Assembly: GCF_001761485.1 (NCBI RefSeq)
Contig: NC_090772.1
Span: 2,230,501-2,294,500, forward strand
Length of the DNA: 64,000 nt
DNA from: Yarrowia lipolytica
Taxonomy: Eukaryota; Ascomycota; Dipodascomycetes; Dipodascales
Reading direction: 5' to 3'
Below are positions 46,726-59,500 of this stretch, one piece after another. Position numbers and translations under genes: made by a program. The notes under the pieces were generated by a model. The model did no database searches, was not told where the DNA came from, and worked only from the letters and a program-made list of their open reading frames with translations. The stretch's first letter is position 1, and each line of letters starts with the position of its first letter.

Positions 46726-49700
46726 GCTTCTCGAAATTATTCTAGAGAGCTCACTACATCGTAACTTGCAATTACCACGTGGATCCGGATGCGATCTAAA
46801 TTATAAGTCTGGTTCCAACTCCCATCGATTCATGTGAGCTCTACAAGTACAATAGCGGCATGATCGAGACAGAAACGAGCTTGAACGATCCTGTAGAGGG
46901 TTCAAAAGAAAATGTAGTTGATAAAGCTCACATATCTTACAGTTTTCTCGCGAGCGGATATAGACAGTCGATCTCAGTAAAGAGCACATTGCCGTTTTAA
47001 TATGTAATAGCATATCTTCTGCTGAAAATCGGATTTTTTTTCACTGATTGATTTAGACAGGCATGCTACGACTCACAGTGTGCGGTGTGCTTCCTGAATT
47101 GGGTGAGCCATTTCTGTTAAACAACTAAAGTCAATTGATTCGATTTCGAGAGAATATAACAGCCAGTTCGAAATGATGTGAAGGTCTTGTGGTAACATTA
47201 TCTTGAACATTCTTTACAATGTTCACTTCTGACGATGTTCGACGCTAGTCATGGATTTGGTCAGGCTGGAGTGTTGAAGGATCCATCTGGGTAACACCTG
47301 ACCAATTCATCATTGTATCTTCAGGCTGCTTTCCGGGTGTACTAGTCGATCCATCTGTGTGGCCACTGATTCCATCTCTTCCCCAAATTGGTTAGTTACC
47401 TCTGGTTCGTTCGGCCTTTGCCTTGCATCAGGTCCATTCGTTCTTCTTGACTGGCTGTCATTCCTAGTACCCCCGTGGCTAGTCTTATCCCGCTCTTGGA
47501 CGATTTGTCGACTCAGTATTGTCATTCTGGACAGGAAGGCGTGGAGTTGGCCTCATCACCTCAAGAGTGGCTGGTTTCGGACATCCAAGACAACTTCAGA
47601 CATGAATGGATGTTCCAGCAATGAATTCTCGCATAGGTCTATCGGCTCGATAACTAATCAGACCGCTCGAGGACTCATCATATCGCTCAATAACTCATGA
47701 GACCGCTCGACGAGAGGTCTCTCCATCGTCTTCTGATGTTGGGGATATCAGTCTCCTTGTCAGAAGCATTAAGTAGCACTCTCGTGCGCACTGAAGATGC
47801 ATCACTAGGGGATGGACTTTCAAAACCTAGAGGGCGTCGTTATTCTTGAAAAATACAGGTTCTGGTCTCAGATGATCAGGGACGGTCGTCGATAGGCAAC
47901 AAGACTTCTACTTTCACAAACTTCCACGAGTGAGTTAGTAGGACATAACTCGAGCACTGGAGACTGGAAAGAGCGTTAGATCTTTACCACGTGACCTCAT
48001 ATGACCCAATTGTCATGTTCGCTAGTTCTGAAAGAACTCCTGCCCCGAAATATGCTGGCGTTATATATGCATATTGTGTTACATATATATATATACTGCG
48101 ATGGCTTTTTATAAGGTTGTGATAACGGTCACCAGGGAGCAAAAATCTAAACTCTTGATTTATATATACCCTTACATATATATTTATATATATTTATATA
48201 TAATACTGGGGCCATTCGCAGATACCTGACCTACAGTCATTTATATGTGAGCTCATACCACGATTTTTGGACTGCCAAGGGGTCTATAGGTTAAGCGAAA
48301 CAAGTCTGGAAAGGGCCTCTTCGGTTGTTCCGACACTGCTGTTCAATAGTGATAATTGTACTCTGCAGTTTTCATTTCTGTTACTGTACTTTACTGTACT
48401 GTGTACATGATTATTGAGGGCTGGCTGGCTGCGGTGATTGAGAAAAGATTGCCGCTGGTGACATATGTCCTTCTCGCGCCTCCAAATCACCTGTGTTTAT
48501 TCTGAAACCAGACGTTGTAGTGTTTTGTTGTCCGACAGACTAAGCGAAGATAATTACACATAGGTTGAAGACACAGCATGGAGAGAGAAGAAGCCAGCTT
48601 GGTAGGTAAATAGCTGTAATTAATCATTAGAGTAATAAAAATAAAAAATCTTTAGGTCATTTATTTTACCGATTACCGCTTCGTCGTTACTCAGCAGCCC
48701 TGTACCGATTATTTGCGTTGTTTGAAAGATTCTGGATATAAGGAGATTCTCCGTGAATAAAACACTCATTTAAGAACACACATCTTTTCCATAGTAGAGC
48801 AACAGACCTGATACGTGTATCACCGACATGATATCTTCAGTCGACCAACCTACAAGTATGTACAGGACACTTGATTTTTATAGAAGTATATTCCCGAATA
48901 TATTCAAATCGTTTGATACATTCCAGGTTTAGTTTATATACAATTCAAATCAAGAGCTGAACGATTGCACTCGTCCCTTGTTTTACAACCTCACAAAGTA
49001 ATTGTAGTATGTGCTAAGCTGCAGCTCTTCTCAATAATTATTGCCTACAATTATCATTAGTTTTCTTTATACCATAGGTCGTAGCTTTCGCTCCACCTGA
49101 ACCATTCTAACACAGTATCGACCTGAGATATTGGATAGCTCACAAGTTTTTGAGCTCTGTTTCTAGAGACCTCAGTATATCTGAACCCCTTACAGATGTC
49201 TCCACATATTCGCCAGTATACATTTGCTTACAGAGATGTTAAAAATTCCTGACTTTCGATACTGAATTAGTAGCCATAATGTGTGATCTATTGGAACGAT
49301 TAATATCATCGATACAGTACCAATGATATCAGCATTCTTTCAATGAACTTCTTATGCTTCTATCGTGATAATCCGGCGAGTAATAGTCCTATGGAATGTT
49401 TACCACACAGAGAGACACATGAGCTCCACTGAGTCAGGATAGTTGTAGGACTCATGGTATCATATTCTAAATAATGACAACTTTTTAAATATTCTATTGT
49501 TGAGTATATCTCTTGCTTCTCCGTTTGGTCAATTACTTTTCAGTACAATTGGATAGTCACAACTGGCACAACAACTTTCCATCGGTCCAAACAACATCCA
49601 TAATACCAAACTACAAAATGATTTTATATCAATATACAAGATTTTGGTGCTAATAAATTCTTTTCTTTGAGCAAGGGTCAGTGCTGTTCAGGTTGCTGTG

Positions 49701-50220
49701 GCCAAATCAAGAAATTCACAGTTTCGAAAGTACACTCGGCACCATCGGTGTGAAAAACTTCTCAGCAGTATTATGGAGCATCTCATGATGATTTATTGGT
49801 CTCTGGTTATTGGTATAATTAATGTTTTGTATTTTTGTCAATTGATTCATTTCTTTATCATTAACTACGCGTATTTCACATTTAAATGAAATTTATTCAG
49901 TTTTTCCTCTCTCTTTCGTGGTGACTTTTTCGGCAGACTACAATGGAGTCATACTTGCTGAATATAATACCAGAAGATATGAGGAGCATATGGAGATGTT
50001 TATTACAAGTGTAGCTTTTTATTGATTATTGTCTTCAGCTTCTATCCAATTTATTGATGACTTTTCAACGGCATCTCATACCCTGAAAACCCCTGGATCT
50101 GTGGAGGCTTCAAAAGCGCAATAGGGGATCATAGCAGTAAGTGAGTACTGTCCAGAAGGAGTATAACATGTCCAAATATGTTTTTGGAACAAGTCTTGTT
50201 TTTGTAGGTAACTCATCAGT

Positions 50221-50280
50221 TTTTGTTTTTGTTTTTTTTGTGTTTTTTTGTGTTTTTTTGTGTTTTTTTGTGTTTTTTTC
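50221..50280 (+). repeat. TGTGTTTTTTT tandem repeat
   Basis: Four near-perfect copies of an 11-base GTGTTTTTTTT-type unit after a GTTTTT stretch. Confidence 0.85.
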
Positions 50281-50725
50281 CAGTATTATCTCCATATATC
50301 GGATGTCGCATCACGTATGGACAAGACAGGTCGCAATAAAATCCAAATAGGACAAATTACTGTTCATTATAAGACGACTATCATTTATCGTGAGAGAATA
50401 TTGTGTTCATCTGGAATTTATTCTGAACATGAAGCCGTTTTATGATGTAGTAGTTGTTGTTAATACAGTTGCTCAACACGCCCAGGTCGACTTTTCACGA
50501 ACTCCATCTTTTTCTCCCTCCACATCCATATCAAAACTACCATACCGTTTGTCGACATCAACCAACCCTTACCATCAACAAATTCCATCGTCAAAACACT
50601 CAGGGTATCAGTAGTTGAGCAGACTAGGTCTGGCTCGAGTCGGAGCTTCGGAAAGAGATCCATTCTTGTGATTCTCCTAATACTGAGACAGTAACTTACT
50701 AGTTCAAGTACGTACTATACTTGTA

Positions 50726-50759
50726 GACTCTCGTACTCTCGTACTCTCGTACTCTCGTA
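50726..50759 (+). repeat. ACTCTCGT octamer repeat
   Basis: Four copies of the 8-base unit ACTCTCGT lie in tandem, about 430 bases upstream of the prefoldin gene. Confidence 0.9.
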
Positions 50760-50996
50760 TCGTAAAGTCACAGACTGGTTGGTTGTATTTGCAAACGCTT
50801 CTTCACCTGCTGTGAATCTTGGAACATCTTTCTTGAGCTCAAGTGTTTCCAATACAGTCCAGTTCCACGGGAGTAAGACATGTGCAGTTCATTGCAACTC
50901 CTTTACTTTTGTAACACTGAATGGTTCATCAATTCTTTTCAGATACTCGTCGTAGTCCACCGAGATTTACTTTCTTCGAATTGAGTCTAAATACCC

Positions 50997-51003
50997 TATA
51001 AAT
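50997..51003 (+). promoter_or_regulatory. TATA box of the prefoldin gene
   Basis: TATAAAT lies 190 bases before the start codon at 51193, in a plausible promoter position. Confidence 0.5.
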
Positions 51004-51192
51004 TGGTACCAAAATGACCGCCTTGTACTGCTGCTTACGAATCTGCAGGCTTAATGCCCACACAACGTACTTTACACTGGTATCTGTCCAATTTTTTCAC
51101 CACCGCCAAATAAGCTCGGCAACCTTTCTCCCAATTGCCATCGGTCTGCATACAGCCTGTCCAGATCACACTGATTGTTACACCCGACAGAA

Positions 51193-51677
51193 ATGAGCGA
51201 AGTGAGTATGAGCGGATGGAGGGAGCGGGAAAAAAAAGGCGTGGGAATGTCACGTGCCATAGGTGAGAGCCGCTTTTGAGTCACGTGCCCTGGGGTGGGG
51301 AGGGGGGTGGATCATGTACTTGTTCGGGCCACCACTAACACCAGTTCCAACTCGTGTCGACCGAGCTATCTTCCAAGTCTGCCGAGCAGCAGTCCGTCAA
51401 GGCCCAGATCGAGTCTGCCAACCGACAATTGCGACTCATTGACCTTTCGCGCCAGCAGCTGGAGACTGAGAAGTCCGACGTGGTGTGGCAAGGCGTCGGC
51501 AAGATGTTTGTCAAGAAGGACAAGACCAGCTACCTGGAGGAGCTGACCAAGGACAAGAAGAAGGGCGAGGAGGCTCTCGACACTCTCAAAAAGAAGCTGA
51601 CCTACGTGGATGTTTCTGTGGAGAACGCCCGAAAGCGTCTAGAGCAGCTACTCAAGGCTGCTGGTCAGGAACAATGA
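51193..51677 (+). CDS. PFD1: Prefoldin subunit 1, one intron
   Basis: A two-exon gene for a 113-residue beta-type prefoldin subunit. Exon 1 is only three codons (51193-51201, MSE). The intron 51202-51344 has a GTGAGT donor and a CACTAACACCAG acceptor region. Exon 2 (51345-51677) continues with FQLVSTELSSKSAEQQ. The protein shows the family layout: two coiled-coil helices (about 4-45 and 63-110) around a beta hairpin carrying WQGVGKMFVKKD, the PFDN1 signature (usually EGVGRMF). Prefoldin is a cytosolic hexamer that passes unfolded actin and tubulin to the TRiC/CCT chaperonin. The ATG was chosen because it sits directly before the donor and restores the reading frame and the expected N-terminal length. 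Confidence 0.95.
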
Positions 51678-52207
51678 ACGGAACAGACCTGAGCCAGGAA
51701 AGACTTTGAGGGTGAGGCGAAAGAGGTGGATGAGTCATCTGGTTGGTTTTCATTGGTTCTTGTACCAATCAATGGGATTCACTGTTAGTTGCCATGCTGG
51801 TACTGAATTACGTCTGATTTGTGGCCATGAATGATCCTACAACAGCCCGTACCACGGCTCGACCTTGAAGGCCATAATGAATCAGGTTGAATAGAAATGA
51901 ATGATGATGTTATGATTGCAACAGGTTTGGGTGGAATCGTAGCGAGGGATGAGTCGCACCCTGGTTAGGGAGTAGTGTTCCAAGCCACGCGGCGGTTAGA
52001 TTGTAACTAAATCGAGTACACCGTCTAGGTCTAACACTCCTTCACTCGCAATACATTAATCTATACACCCCTATTTCAATGAGAACAATCGTGGATTGCC
52101 CTCGTCGTGGCAATCAAAAGATCGATACGTAAGACCCATTCTTAGCAGATTGGGTGGTACCACGGGACTGGCCCTTTGTGTGACGGGTCACTAGTGGCTG
52201 CGTTCGC
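51678..52207. other. Spacer between convergent PFD1 and ATG27
   Basis: A 530-base intergenic stretch with no gene. It should hold the 3' ends of both neighbours. Confidence 0.6.
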
Positions 52208-53038
52208 TTAAACGGCCGAGTAACCAGTTCGACTGCTGCCGGTAAAAGTACCCACCACCTTGGCAATCAGATCTCGGATCAGGTAGGGGACATCTCTTAG
52301 GGAATCGGCATGGGGAAGAAGGTCGACACCAGCGTTGCCGTATCGATCATAGTTGATCCAGGCGTTGCCAATGATGTATACCGCCACTCCCAGTACAATG
52401 ATGATGAAGAGCCAGGTGAACCATCCCCACGATGGGTTTCCGTTGCTGGCGTCGTCCCCATCATTGGGGGTCTTTCCGGGCTCCTTGACGGGCTGCTTGG
52501 GCTTGGATCCGTCGTTGATGCAAGCTGCGGGAGTCTTCCAGTTGATTTCGTAGTAGTTGTTGAGACCCAATCCCACGTTCTCGAGCTTGGGGCCCTCCTC
52601 CTTATCCGAACAGATGTAGTTGACGTCGATATCCAGTTTCTCACTACCCCAGGGGTTTCCGTACGATGTAGAAAGGCCCTCTGTTCCCTCCGGGCCTGTT
52701 TTCAAAGGCTGGTACTGAGGAGCAGGACCGTTGCCGAACGGCATCACCTCAGACAGAACGAAATCCTTCTCCTTGGGCAGCAAGATGTAGCCCAACCCGC
52801 ACACAATGGTGTTATCCGGACACTGCTCGTCCGCAGGTTTCTTCTTATCCTGTTTGAGAGACGCGCACGGATCGAGCACAAACTCCATCTTGCGCTTCGA
52901 CGGAGGCGTCTCTATGGTGTATTCGACCGATTTGGGGCCGGAGATGGCGGACAGATCGTAGTTTTTGCTGTCGACAGTGAACTGACAGGAGGCTGCGGCC
53001 ACAGCCACGGCCATGTATCCAATTATAGCGCTTTTCAT
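52208..53038 (-). CDS. ATG27: Autophagy-related protein 27
   Basis: A 276-residue type I membrane protein matching yeast Atg27 (271 residues). A signal peptide (MKSAIIGYMAVAVAAASC) is followed by a lumenal domain of about 180 residues with paired cysteines (near 58, 73, 80, 143 and 173), of mannose-6-phosphate-receptor-like fold in the family. A Pro/Lys-rich linker leads to one membrane span at about 207-227 (WLFIIIVLGVAVYIIGNAW), and a short cytosolic tail ends in the sorting motif YSAV. The terminal YSAV is the tyrosine motif known in yeast Atg27 for retrieval from the vacuole. Atg27 cycles with Atg9 vesicles and supports autophagy and the Cvt pathway. The ATG at 53038 is the first in frame and begins the signal peptide. 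No intron. Confidence 0.93.
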   Translation of the reverse strand: MKSAIIGYMAVAVAAASCQFTVDSKNYDLSAISGPKSVEYTIETPPSKRKMEFVLDPCASLKQDKKKPADEQCPDNTIVCGLGYILLPKEKDFVLSEVMPFGNGPAPQYQPLKTGPEGTEGLSTSYGNPWGSEKLDIDVNYICSDKEEGPKLENVGLGLNNYYEINWKTPAACINDGSKPKQPVKEPGKTPNDGDDASNGNPSWGWFTWLFIIIVLGVAVYIIGNAWINYDRYGNAGVDLLPHADSLRDVPYLIRDLIAKVVGTFTGSSRTGYSAV

Positions 53039-53187
53039 GGTGGGGTGCAAAAGGTGAAGTTGGTTGTGGGATAAGATTATCAACGTGAGCACGAGGTTTA
53101 TTTGGAGGGGTCGGCACGAGTCCGTCGAAAGTGACGTTTGCGACGAGTGAGGAAAAAATCGAGGCTCTTTGGGGGTTATTGGGGTCC

Positions 53188-53197
53188 TTTATATATC
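53188..53197 (-). promoter_or_regulatory. TATA-like element of ATG27
   Basis: The minus strand reads GATATATAAA about 150 bases before the ATG27 start codon. Confidence 0.5.
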
Positions 53198-54257
53198 TTT
53201 ATGCCTTTTCTTTTTTGGAAACCCGCCCAAACCCGCTTTTTCACACCAACTTTGTGTTTTTTGGCCTACTATCTGGGTCATGTGACCTTTATCGTGAAAT
53301 GAAATGACCAACTGAAAAGGAAAGAAAGAAAAGTATTTAAATGATTTTAAAAAAATGAATAAAAAATGGATAAAAAATTAAATTAAATTAAATTAAATTA
53401 AATTAAAGAAATGACAAAATAAATAAATGAAAAAACCGGAAAAAAACTGGGAGGGGGGGAGAAAAAAAACTGACCAAGTTGCTGCGCACGAGACATGTCT
53501 TAATAAATCAGCACTCGCTGATGAAGTCTCGACCATCTGAGTGTCTAATATATATACCTCCAACAGGTCGGAGATCATCAGTGGTGTGCTTTTCAAGAGG
53601 GTGGCAAACAAGATCGGGCAGTGCTACAGTACATTCCAAGTGTACTTGGCTTTAGTTGGCTTTAGTTGGCTTTAGTTGAAGAAACGAGCACTCTGAAAGA
53701 ATATTCCCGATGTGATGGAGATCTGAAACTAGACCAAGTGAAACAAAAATGCCACTTTTACCATATGTATTAAAAATTCAACGTTTTCTGTTGAACTAAA
53801 AAAAAACTACAATCAATACAAACATCGTCGTCCACATTAGCTTAGTTAAGTATTTAGTTGAAATACACTTGGTTATTGTATGTTCGTGATTACTAAGCGA
53901 TGCAAGTGGGATTATCCAAGTTTCGTATTCAGTCTGTCCAGTGTCAATTGCCACAGTCGAGCGCAAATACTTTGAACATGCGTCCAGTACAAGTAATTGT
54001 ACTTGTATTACTCATCAACTCATTTTCTATAATCCTCCAAAATGGCATGCATAATCTGCGTCCAATTGGAGTAGATCAACATTCGCACAATAGTGAGTCC
54101 GTGATCCGTGGTCTCGTGGTGCCCTGGCTCCCTGGTCCCACCCCATGTTCCCGTCGTACAAGTTCCTGTATCCATCCTACATGTCTCAATCAAAGTATAC
54201 AATTATTATTTATATCCAATCTAGCACCCCATAGCCGCATCATCCTGTGGAAGACAC
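53198..54257. other. Spacer between ATG27 and NOP1
   Basis: No gene. An AAATT microsatellite lies at 53376-53407 and a TTGGCTTTAG repeat (three copies) at about 53647-53678. Confidence 0.55.
53376..53407 (+). repeat. AAATT microsatellite
   Basis: Six perfect AAATT units in tandem. Confidence 0.9.
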
Positions 54258-55223
54258 TTATTTGTTAGCTCGAATGTACTTGCCAATAACAATGCAATGG
54301 TCTCGCTCGTAAGGCTCCAGGGTCAGCTGTTCCAGAGGCTTGATTCGCTCCTCTCGCAGCTTCTGAACCTCTCGGGCAAACACGGTCTCGGCCTCGACAG
54401 TGGAGTCGATACAGTTGGCCTTGATGGAGATGATGACTCCTCCCTGGTCCTTGAGGAACAGGTGTGCGTTCAGGGCGATAATTCGGGCCTGATCAGGCTG
54501 GGCAACATCGGCGAAGACAGCATCGACCATACCGACAAGCATTCGGTACTTCTGGGGGTGTCGAGCATCCTCAATGATGGGGATGACGTTAGGTCGCTTC
54601 TTGGCCATGCCTATCAGGTCTCGGCCGGATCTGTGGGAGAACTCAACGGCGTAGACGGTACCGGTGGGGCCCACGACATCGGCAACATGGGAAACGGAGG
54701 TTCCGGAAGCAGCACCAAGGTAAAGGACCTTGGATCCGGGGCCGATGAAGAGCTCATCGAGACCACCGAGAATACCTGCAGCCAGCTTGGATCGGAAGGG
54801 GTTCCACACTCGGTACTCGACCTTGGTGGCCTCGCCATCGGGGGTGGTGGCAGGAACATCGACCGAAACTCGCTTCTCGCCGTAGACAGACTCACCGGGG
54901 GTCAGGTTCTTGGTGACAAGGAGATCCTCCTTACCTCGGGCAATGAAGACACCGCCGTGTCGATGGGGCTCGACAATGACCTTGGCTCCGCCCTTGGCAC
55001 CACCTCGAGCACCACCTCGACCACCACGGGCACCGCCTCGGGCACCACCTCGGGCACCACCTCGGCCGCCCCGAGCGCCTCCTCGTCCTCCTCGGTCTCC
55101 GCCGAATCCACCTCGTCCACCACCTCGTCCGCCAAACCCTCCTCGGCCACCTCGTCCACCACGGTCTCCGCCGCCGAATCCTCCTCGGCCTCCGCCTCGT
55201 CCACCTCTAGGAGTAAAGCCCAT
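54258..55223 (-). CDS. NOP1: Fibrillarin, box C/D snoRNP 2'-O-methyltransferase
   Basis: A 321-residue fibrillarin. It is the nucleolar enzyme of box C/D snoRNPs, transferring a methyl group from S-adenosylmethionine to 2'-hydroxyls of pre-rRNA, and it also methylates glutamine in histone H2A in yeast. Residues about 6-80 form the Gly/Arg-rich GAR domain (repeats of RGG and ARGG). The methyltransferase core follows from about 81: [20 protein letters not shown], then the AdoMet-binding motif [15 protein letters not shown] (about 166-180) and [14 protein letters not shown]. The end is [11 protein letters not shown], as in other fibrillarins. The ATG at 55223 starts the standard [11 protein letters not shown]; the upstream extension has no ATG. 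The GAR region is repetitive at DNA level, which explains long shadow frames on the other strand. No intron. Confidence 0.97.
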   Translation of the reverse strand: MGFTPRGGRGGGRGGFGGGDRGGRGGRGGFGGRGGGRGGFGGDRGGRGGARGGRGGARGGARGGARGGRGGARGGAKGGAKVIVEPHRHGGVFIARGKEDLLVTKNLTPGESVYGEKRVSVDVPATTPDGEATKVEYRVWNPFRSKLAAGILGGLDELFIGPGSKVLYLGAASGTSVSHVADVVGPTGTVYAVEFSHRSGRDLIGMAKKRPNVIPIIEDARHPQKYRMLVGMVDAVFADVAQPDQARIIALNAHLFLKDQGGVIISIKANCIDSTVEAETVFAREVQKLREERIKPLEQLTLEPYERDHCIVIGKYIRANK

Positions 55224-55906
55224 TATGTGTATGTGTTGTGTTTCAAAGTCCTTTTTGTGTGGTGCAATATGGGTTATTGCACTGGTTGTGTGGTGATGAA
55301 TGTCAAGATGCACTAAGGAATATTTTTTTGGTAGAAGATCTTTTTAGGCTTTCAAAAATTTTTCTGGGTTTGGGTAGCGGTTAGAGTTTGCCCGTTTGTG
55401 CACAGAAACAGTGGGTCTGATTTGGCCACTTGGGTCTGGTTGGAAACGGGGGGACGGGGTTGAGAAGAGAAAAGGTGGTGAATGGTGAAAATTAGAGAAC
55501 GCGGTAGTATTATGGTGTTTTTTTCGTTTTGATTGGCGTTCTGTGGAGCGTTTCGGAGACAGGTTAGGTTTGGCCTTTAGTTGCCAACTAGGTTAGTTGG
55601 GAGTGGGAGTTTTTAGAACAAATATGGTTAGCAAGTAGTTGGGACTTTTGTTTAATGTTTATTTAATGTTAAATGATTTAGGTATTAGTTGGTCCCTCCA
55701 AGCCACTCGAAATGGAGCAATTGGGCTGGAAGGGGGACTACTGGTTTTGCAATATCTCCATTGTCGGTGGGATTTGGTCACTGGAAATGCCCTATTCGTA
55801 TTTCCTTATTTGATTTCACGCTCCAGTCACCATATATCTACCAGTGCTGGCTGTACCTCTGTTCAGACCCACCCAAATATTCGCAAAATATTTAACTACG
55901 CTTGAA

Positions 55907-55939
<33 letters not shown>

Positions 55940-56417
55940 CACAAACGAACCAATGTGGTACTACGGCCACTAATATGGGCTTTGGGGTATCTTCAACAGA
56001 CGCTAAAACCAAATGAGGGGCTAGACAGGATCAGAAGAGCTCATGATAGTTCCACGACTCCTAGTACCGTCATTCATAGATACACAATCGACCAAGGTCA
56101 CGCACCAACTTTTTTTTTATTTTTTTATTATTATTATTCTACAAGTAGGGAACTTGCATCATGCACAGGTCCAATTTTTTTTGCTGATTGCGTCTCTCAT
56201 GCTGCGATTAACCCTACCTTTGGCGCAGTGATTGGGATCTGAGTAGTGACAGAGTTTGTGGAGGGACGGTACGGTCCGGGGAGAGTGGATGAGATGGTTG
56301 ACGCGATTACGAAGGGAGATTGTGTGTTGCTCTCACGGGTACCATATGGCTCTGTACTGAACATGTTTTTCAGAACGTCTCCAGGAGCCATGAGGGTGGT
56401 CTCTGACGACAGAGGTA
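55224..56417. other. Gene-free spacer upstream of NOP1
   Basis: No gene is seen. It contains the NOP1 promoter (no clear TATA found), repeated TAGTTGG words at 55575-55695, and a run of 31 T at 55909-55939. Confidence 0.5.
55909..55939 (+). repeat. Poly-T run of 31
   Basis: An unbroken run of T. No poly-A tailed element with target duplications could be recognised beside it. Confidence 0.9.
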
Positions 56418-56548
56418 CAGAGTGAAATACTCCAGAGTGACAGTGGAGGGCCATCAGAGTGAGATACTCCAGAGTGATAACGAAGGGCCTTCAGAGTGAG
56501 ATACTCCAGAGTGACAACGAAGGGCCTTCAGAGTGAGATACTCCAGAG
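56418..56548 (+). repeat. 37-base minisatellite
   Basis: Three and a half copies of an exact 37-base period (start points 56418, 56455, 56492 and 56529). The unit contains CAGAGTGAGATACTCCAGAG and GAAGGGCCTT. The two central copies are almost identical. Confidence 0.95.
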
Positions 56549-59500
56549 CGCCGCTTTCAGGTGGTATGTATGTATGTACTGTACAGTATGTACGTGTACT
56601 CGTACCTGTAGCACGCTAGAGAAGAACCCGTGGAACCTACCAACCGTGGTCTCTCCGTGCTCTTACTCTCTCATGTGCCTTTTTCGAGACTGAAAGCTGC
56701 CAGATGCTCTATCCGGCGTGCTCGTTGAGGGGATATGAGTGACGAGGTTACAGAGACAAGGAGATCGCAATGGTACTGCTCGGACTAAGCCGCCGGGCTG
56801 AGCTGCCGCCAATCCAGGCAAGTGAAGCAGGACGGGGCAGGAAGACAAGACCAAGACGTCTTTGTTCAGAAAGAAGCAGACTCTCTCAGTCGGTTCTACA
56901 TGAACTTGACTGGCTTGACCCGTACTTTAGCATGGATAACAGACATTGGACACATGCCAGTCTTTTCAGGACACAATTCTAGTCTACAAGTACAGTACAG
57001 TACACACCATACTTGCCTCCTGGTTACGTCGTACAATGCACGTTCGATCCGCACAGTTGACCACGATATTCTGACCACTTTCACCTGATCTCCAGATCAG
57101 TACAAGTAGTCCCAGAGATCTTTCAGGTCGTGAGTCGACAATGGTGATGTCTGGGTGGAGCTCGTTCAGGAGGTTCTTGTGTTTCTATTGTTACCATGAC
57201 TCGGATACCTCGCGCGGCTTGAGCTCCACTCCAAGGCTCAGTTGAAGACAACAAGTAGATCAATCATTGAGAGAATGCTTCTAGTCTGTACATACAGTAC
57301 GGGTAGCACATATGGTACTTACACCTTTCCAGATGATCGGTAAGAACAATGGAGATCTTCAATCTGTTCGGCTCTCAAGTACGACTCCGATCCACTCGGA
57401 TACATATGTCTGTAGTTGATTTTGTGTTCTATCCCGCCTCCCAAAGAGTGGTCATCATCTTCCTGGGTTGGAACAGCCGCTTTTGCAAGTCATGTGGGAA
57501 TCGTTGATGTATTTGTTACATAAGATCCATCTATGTGAGTGGTGAAATTGGAGAATTACTTCATTGAGAGTACACATGGTCGTTTTTCTATAAAGGAGGG
57601 CTTTTTCTGCTTCTCGTTCTGTCTGTTTCTGCTGTCTATCAAGTCCTGATTTGTCCAGGCAACTCTCAGCACTGTGGATTCGATGTTGGTCTTTTTTGGG
57701 CAGTGATAAATGTCTCAGTCCTTTGCCAAATCGCCTATGTAGAGAAATTCCAGCTACAGTACCCTGGATTCATCGTATTGACGGAGGACATATCAACAAC
57801 CGTTGGCATAATTACTTGATGTGTAGCTAATAAACACTTGTTTGAGTCCAAAAATGGATTGAAATGTGCTCAAATACCACCCTCAAGACCACAAACCATT
57901 GTCTATCTTCCAGGAATCGCCATATTGATGGCCTACCTCTGTGCACTGAGTAACCTACAGTAAAGTACAGAACTGTGTACTGGTACAAGTCCTCGACATT
58001 GGTGATGATACCTAGAGTCGACAGATGCACGCATGGTTCCAAATCCTTCTTGTTTGTAATCTCAACAACCTCAATGCCGCTTTTTTTTCCTGGCTCTTGT
58101 CATTATCACGACGTTGTCTTCAAGAGCCCTCTGATGATAGAACACACGTAACCGATGCCAGTCTTCATTAATCAACTAAAATCAATCCATTCCATCATTA
58201 AATGGCAAAATATTGAACTCGCGTCCTACAAATATTCGTGTTACCAGCAACCCTCCACGTTTGCTGGACATGTAAGCATTTAGTTGGATTTAGTTCATAC
58301 ATATTGTTTTAGTTAACTTATTTGTGAAGAAAAAACGAAAATATGCACCTCTCAACGGCTGGAACCTTAAGCTGGTTCCCAAAATCGACGAAACAAATAC
58401 TTGAACTTGCTAAAATACCTCTCAATCCACTCTCGACCCTACCTTGTCATATCTCTTTTTCATGCTCTAATTCTCCTGAACCCTTCCATACTGCCTGAAT
58501 CCCCACAACATCAATATTTACTCTGTTGTAGCCTCTTTTGTCACCCACTTGGCTGATCACGTGATTTCAACATTGAATCGGATTCTGTCCCTCTCTATTA
58601 TAATCCACTGAACTTCTTTGTGCGTCTGTAGTTGACTACAAGTGACCCTATCTCCGTCAGTGCTGAAACAGGGGAGTTCTCCGGGCCAACAGACAACTTT
58701 TGAGGAAGCAAGCGTTCAAGTTTCGGTCACGTGATCTGATGATATGTTTTTTTCGGGGCTGTCACAAAATCTGTATGAATCCAGCTTGATTTTAGTTGGT
58801 TCCGTTGTGTGTTGGAGGGCAGCTGCTCTGGCTATCACTCTACAAGTATTGGAAGTTCAGTCGAGGTCAAAAATGTGAACTTTCAACGATATGGATGCTA
58901 CCAAATCTGAGCTCGACTTTGAGTTGAGACCATAGGCTGGATTCTGCCGTAATACCGTGTGATATACACTTGTAGATGATACTTCAACTGGTGGTGAGCA
59001 GATCGGATCAGAACCCGAGTATTCTGAAGCTCTGATGCTGGGAATGGCAATGACGATGGGGGAGACAATAACGAATGGTTATAGGTCCAGATGGATATCA
59101 AAAATCAAAGTGATGATAAAAGCTATTCATATCTCAATGGTTCTCAGTTGTACCCATCTACCAAGCCTGTGAGGAGTGAGAGATCACTGTCATTTGTGGA
59201 AACTGGTAACCTGCCAGCTTACTTCCACCAAGCCGTGGAGTGGACTACACACTCAATCCCACTCTTCATAAATCTGGTATGAATGCACCGACTAGGCGTC
59301 TAGGATATTGGTACTCGCACGGCAGCTGTACTGTAGTAGAAGTGGTGGACCGGTGGAGGACTAGATGAACGAGTACACGAGTTATATCCCTCGAGTATTC
59401 CTGTCCATCAAGTATCAACCCCGGTTCTATTCTGACCGAGTACACCTGAAAGCCGTCTTCTCGTCAACGGGTATGACCACCCAGAACCCCTTCGCACAAG

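Larger units (their letters stand above)
46726..50990. other. Gene-free spacer
   Basis: No gene is supported in about 4.3 kb. A TA-rich stretch lies at 48060-48210. A TGTGTTTTTTT repeat lies at 50221-50280 and an ACTCTCGT repeat at 50726-50759. A branch/acceptor-like TTCTAACACAG ends at 49115, but I found no matching donor or coding exon. Confidence 0.45.

Noticed and set aside
54297-55316. A 339-codon frame on the plus strand opposite NOP1
   Set aside because: It is a shadow of fibrillarin. The repetitive GAR-domain DNA keeps other frames open.
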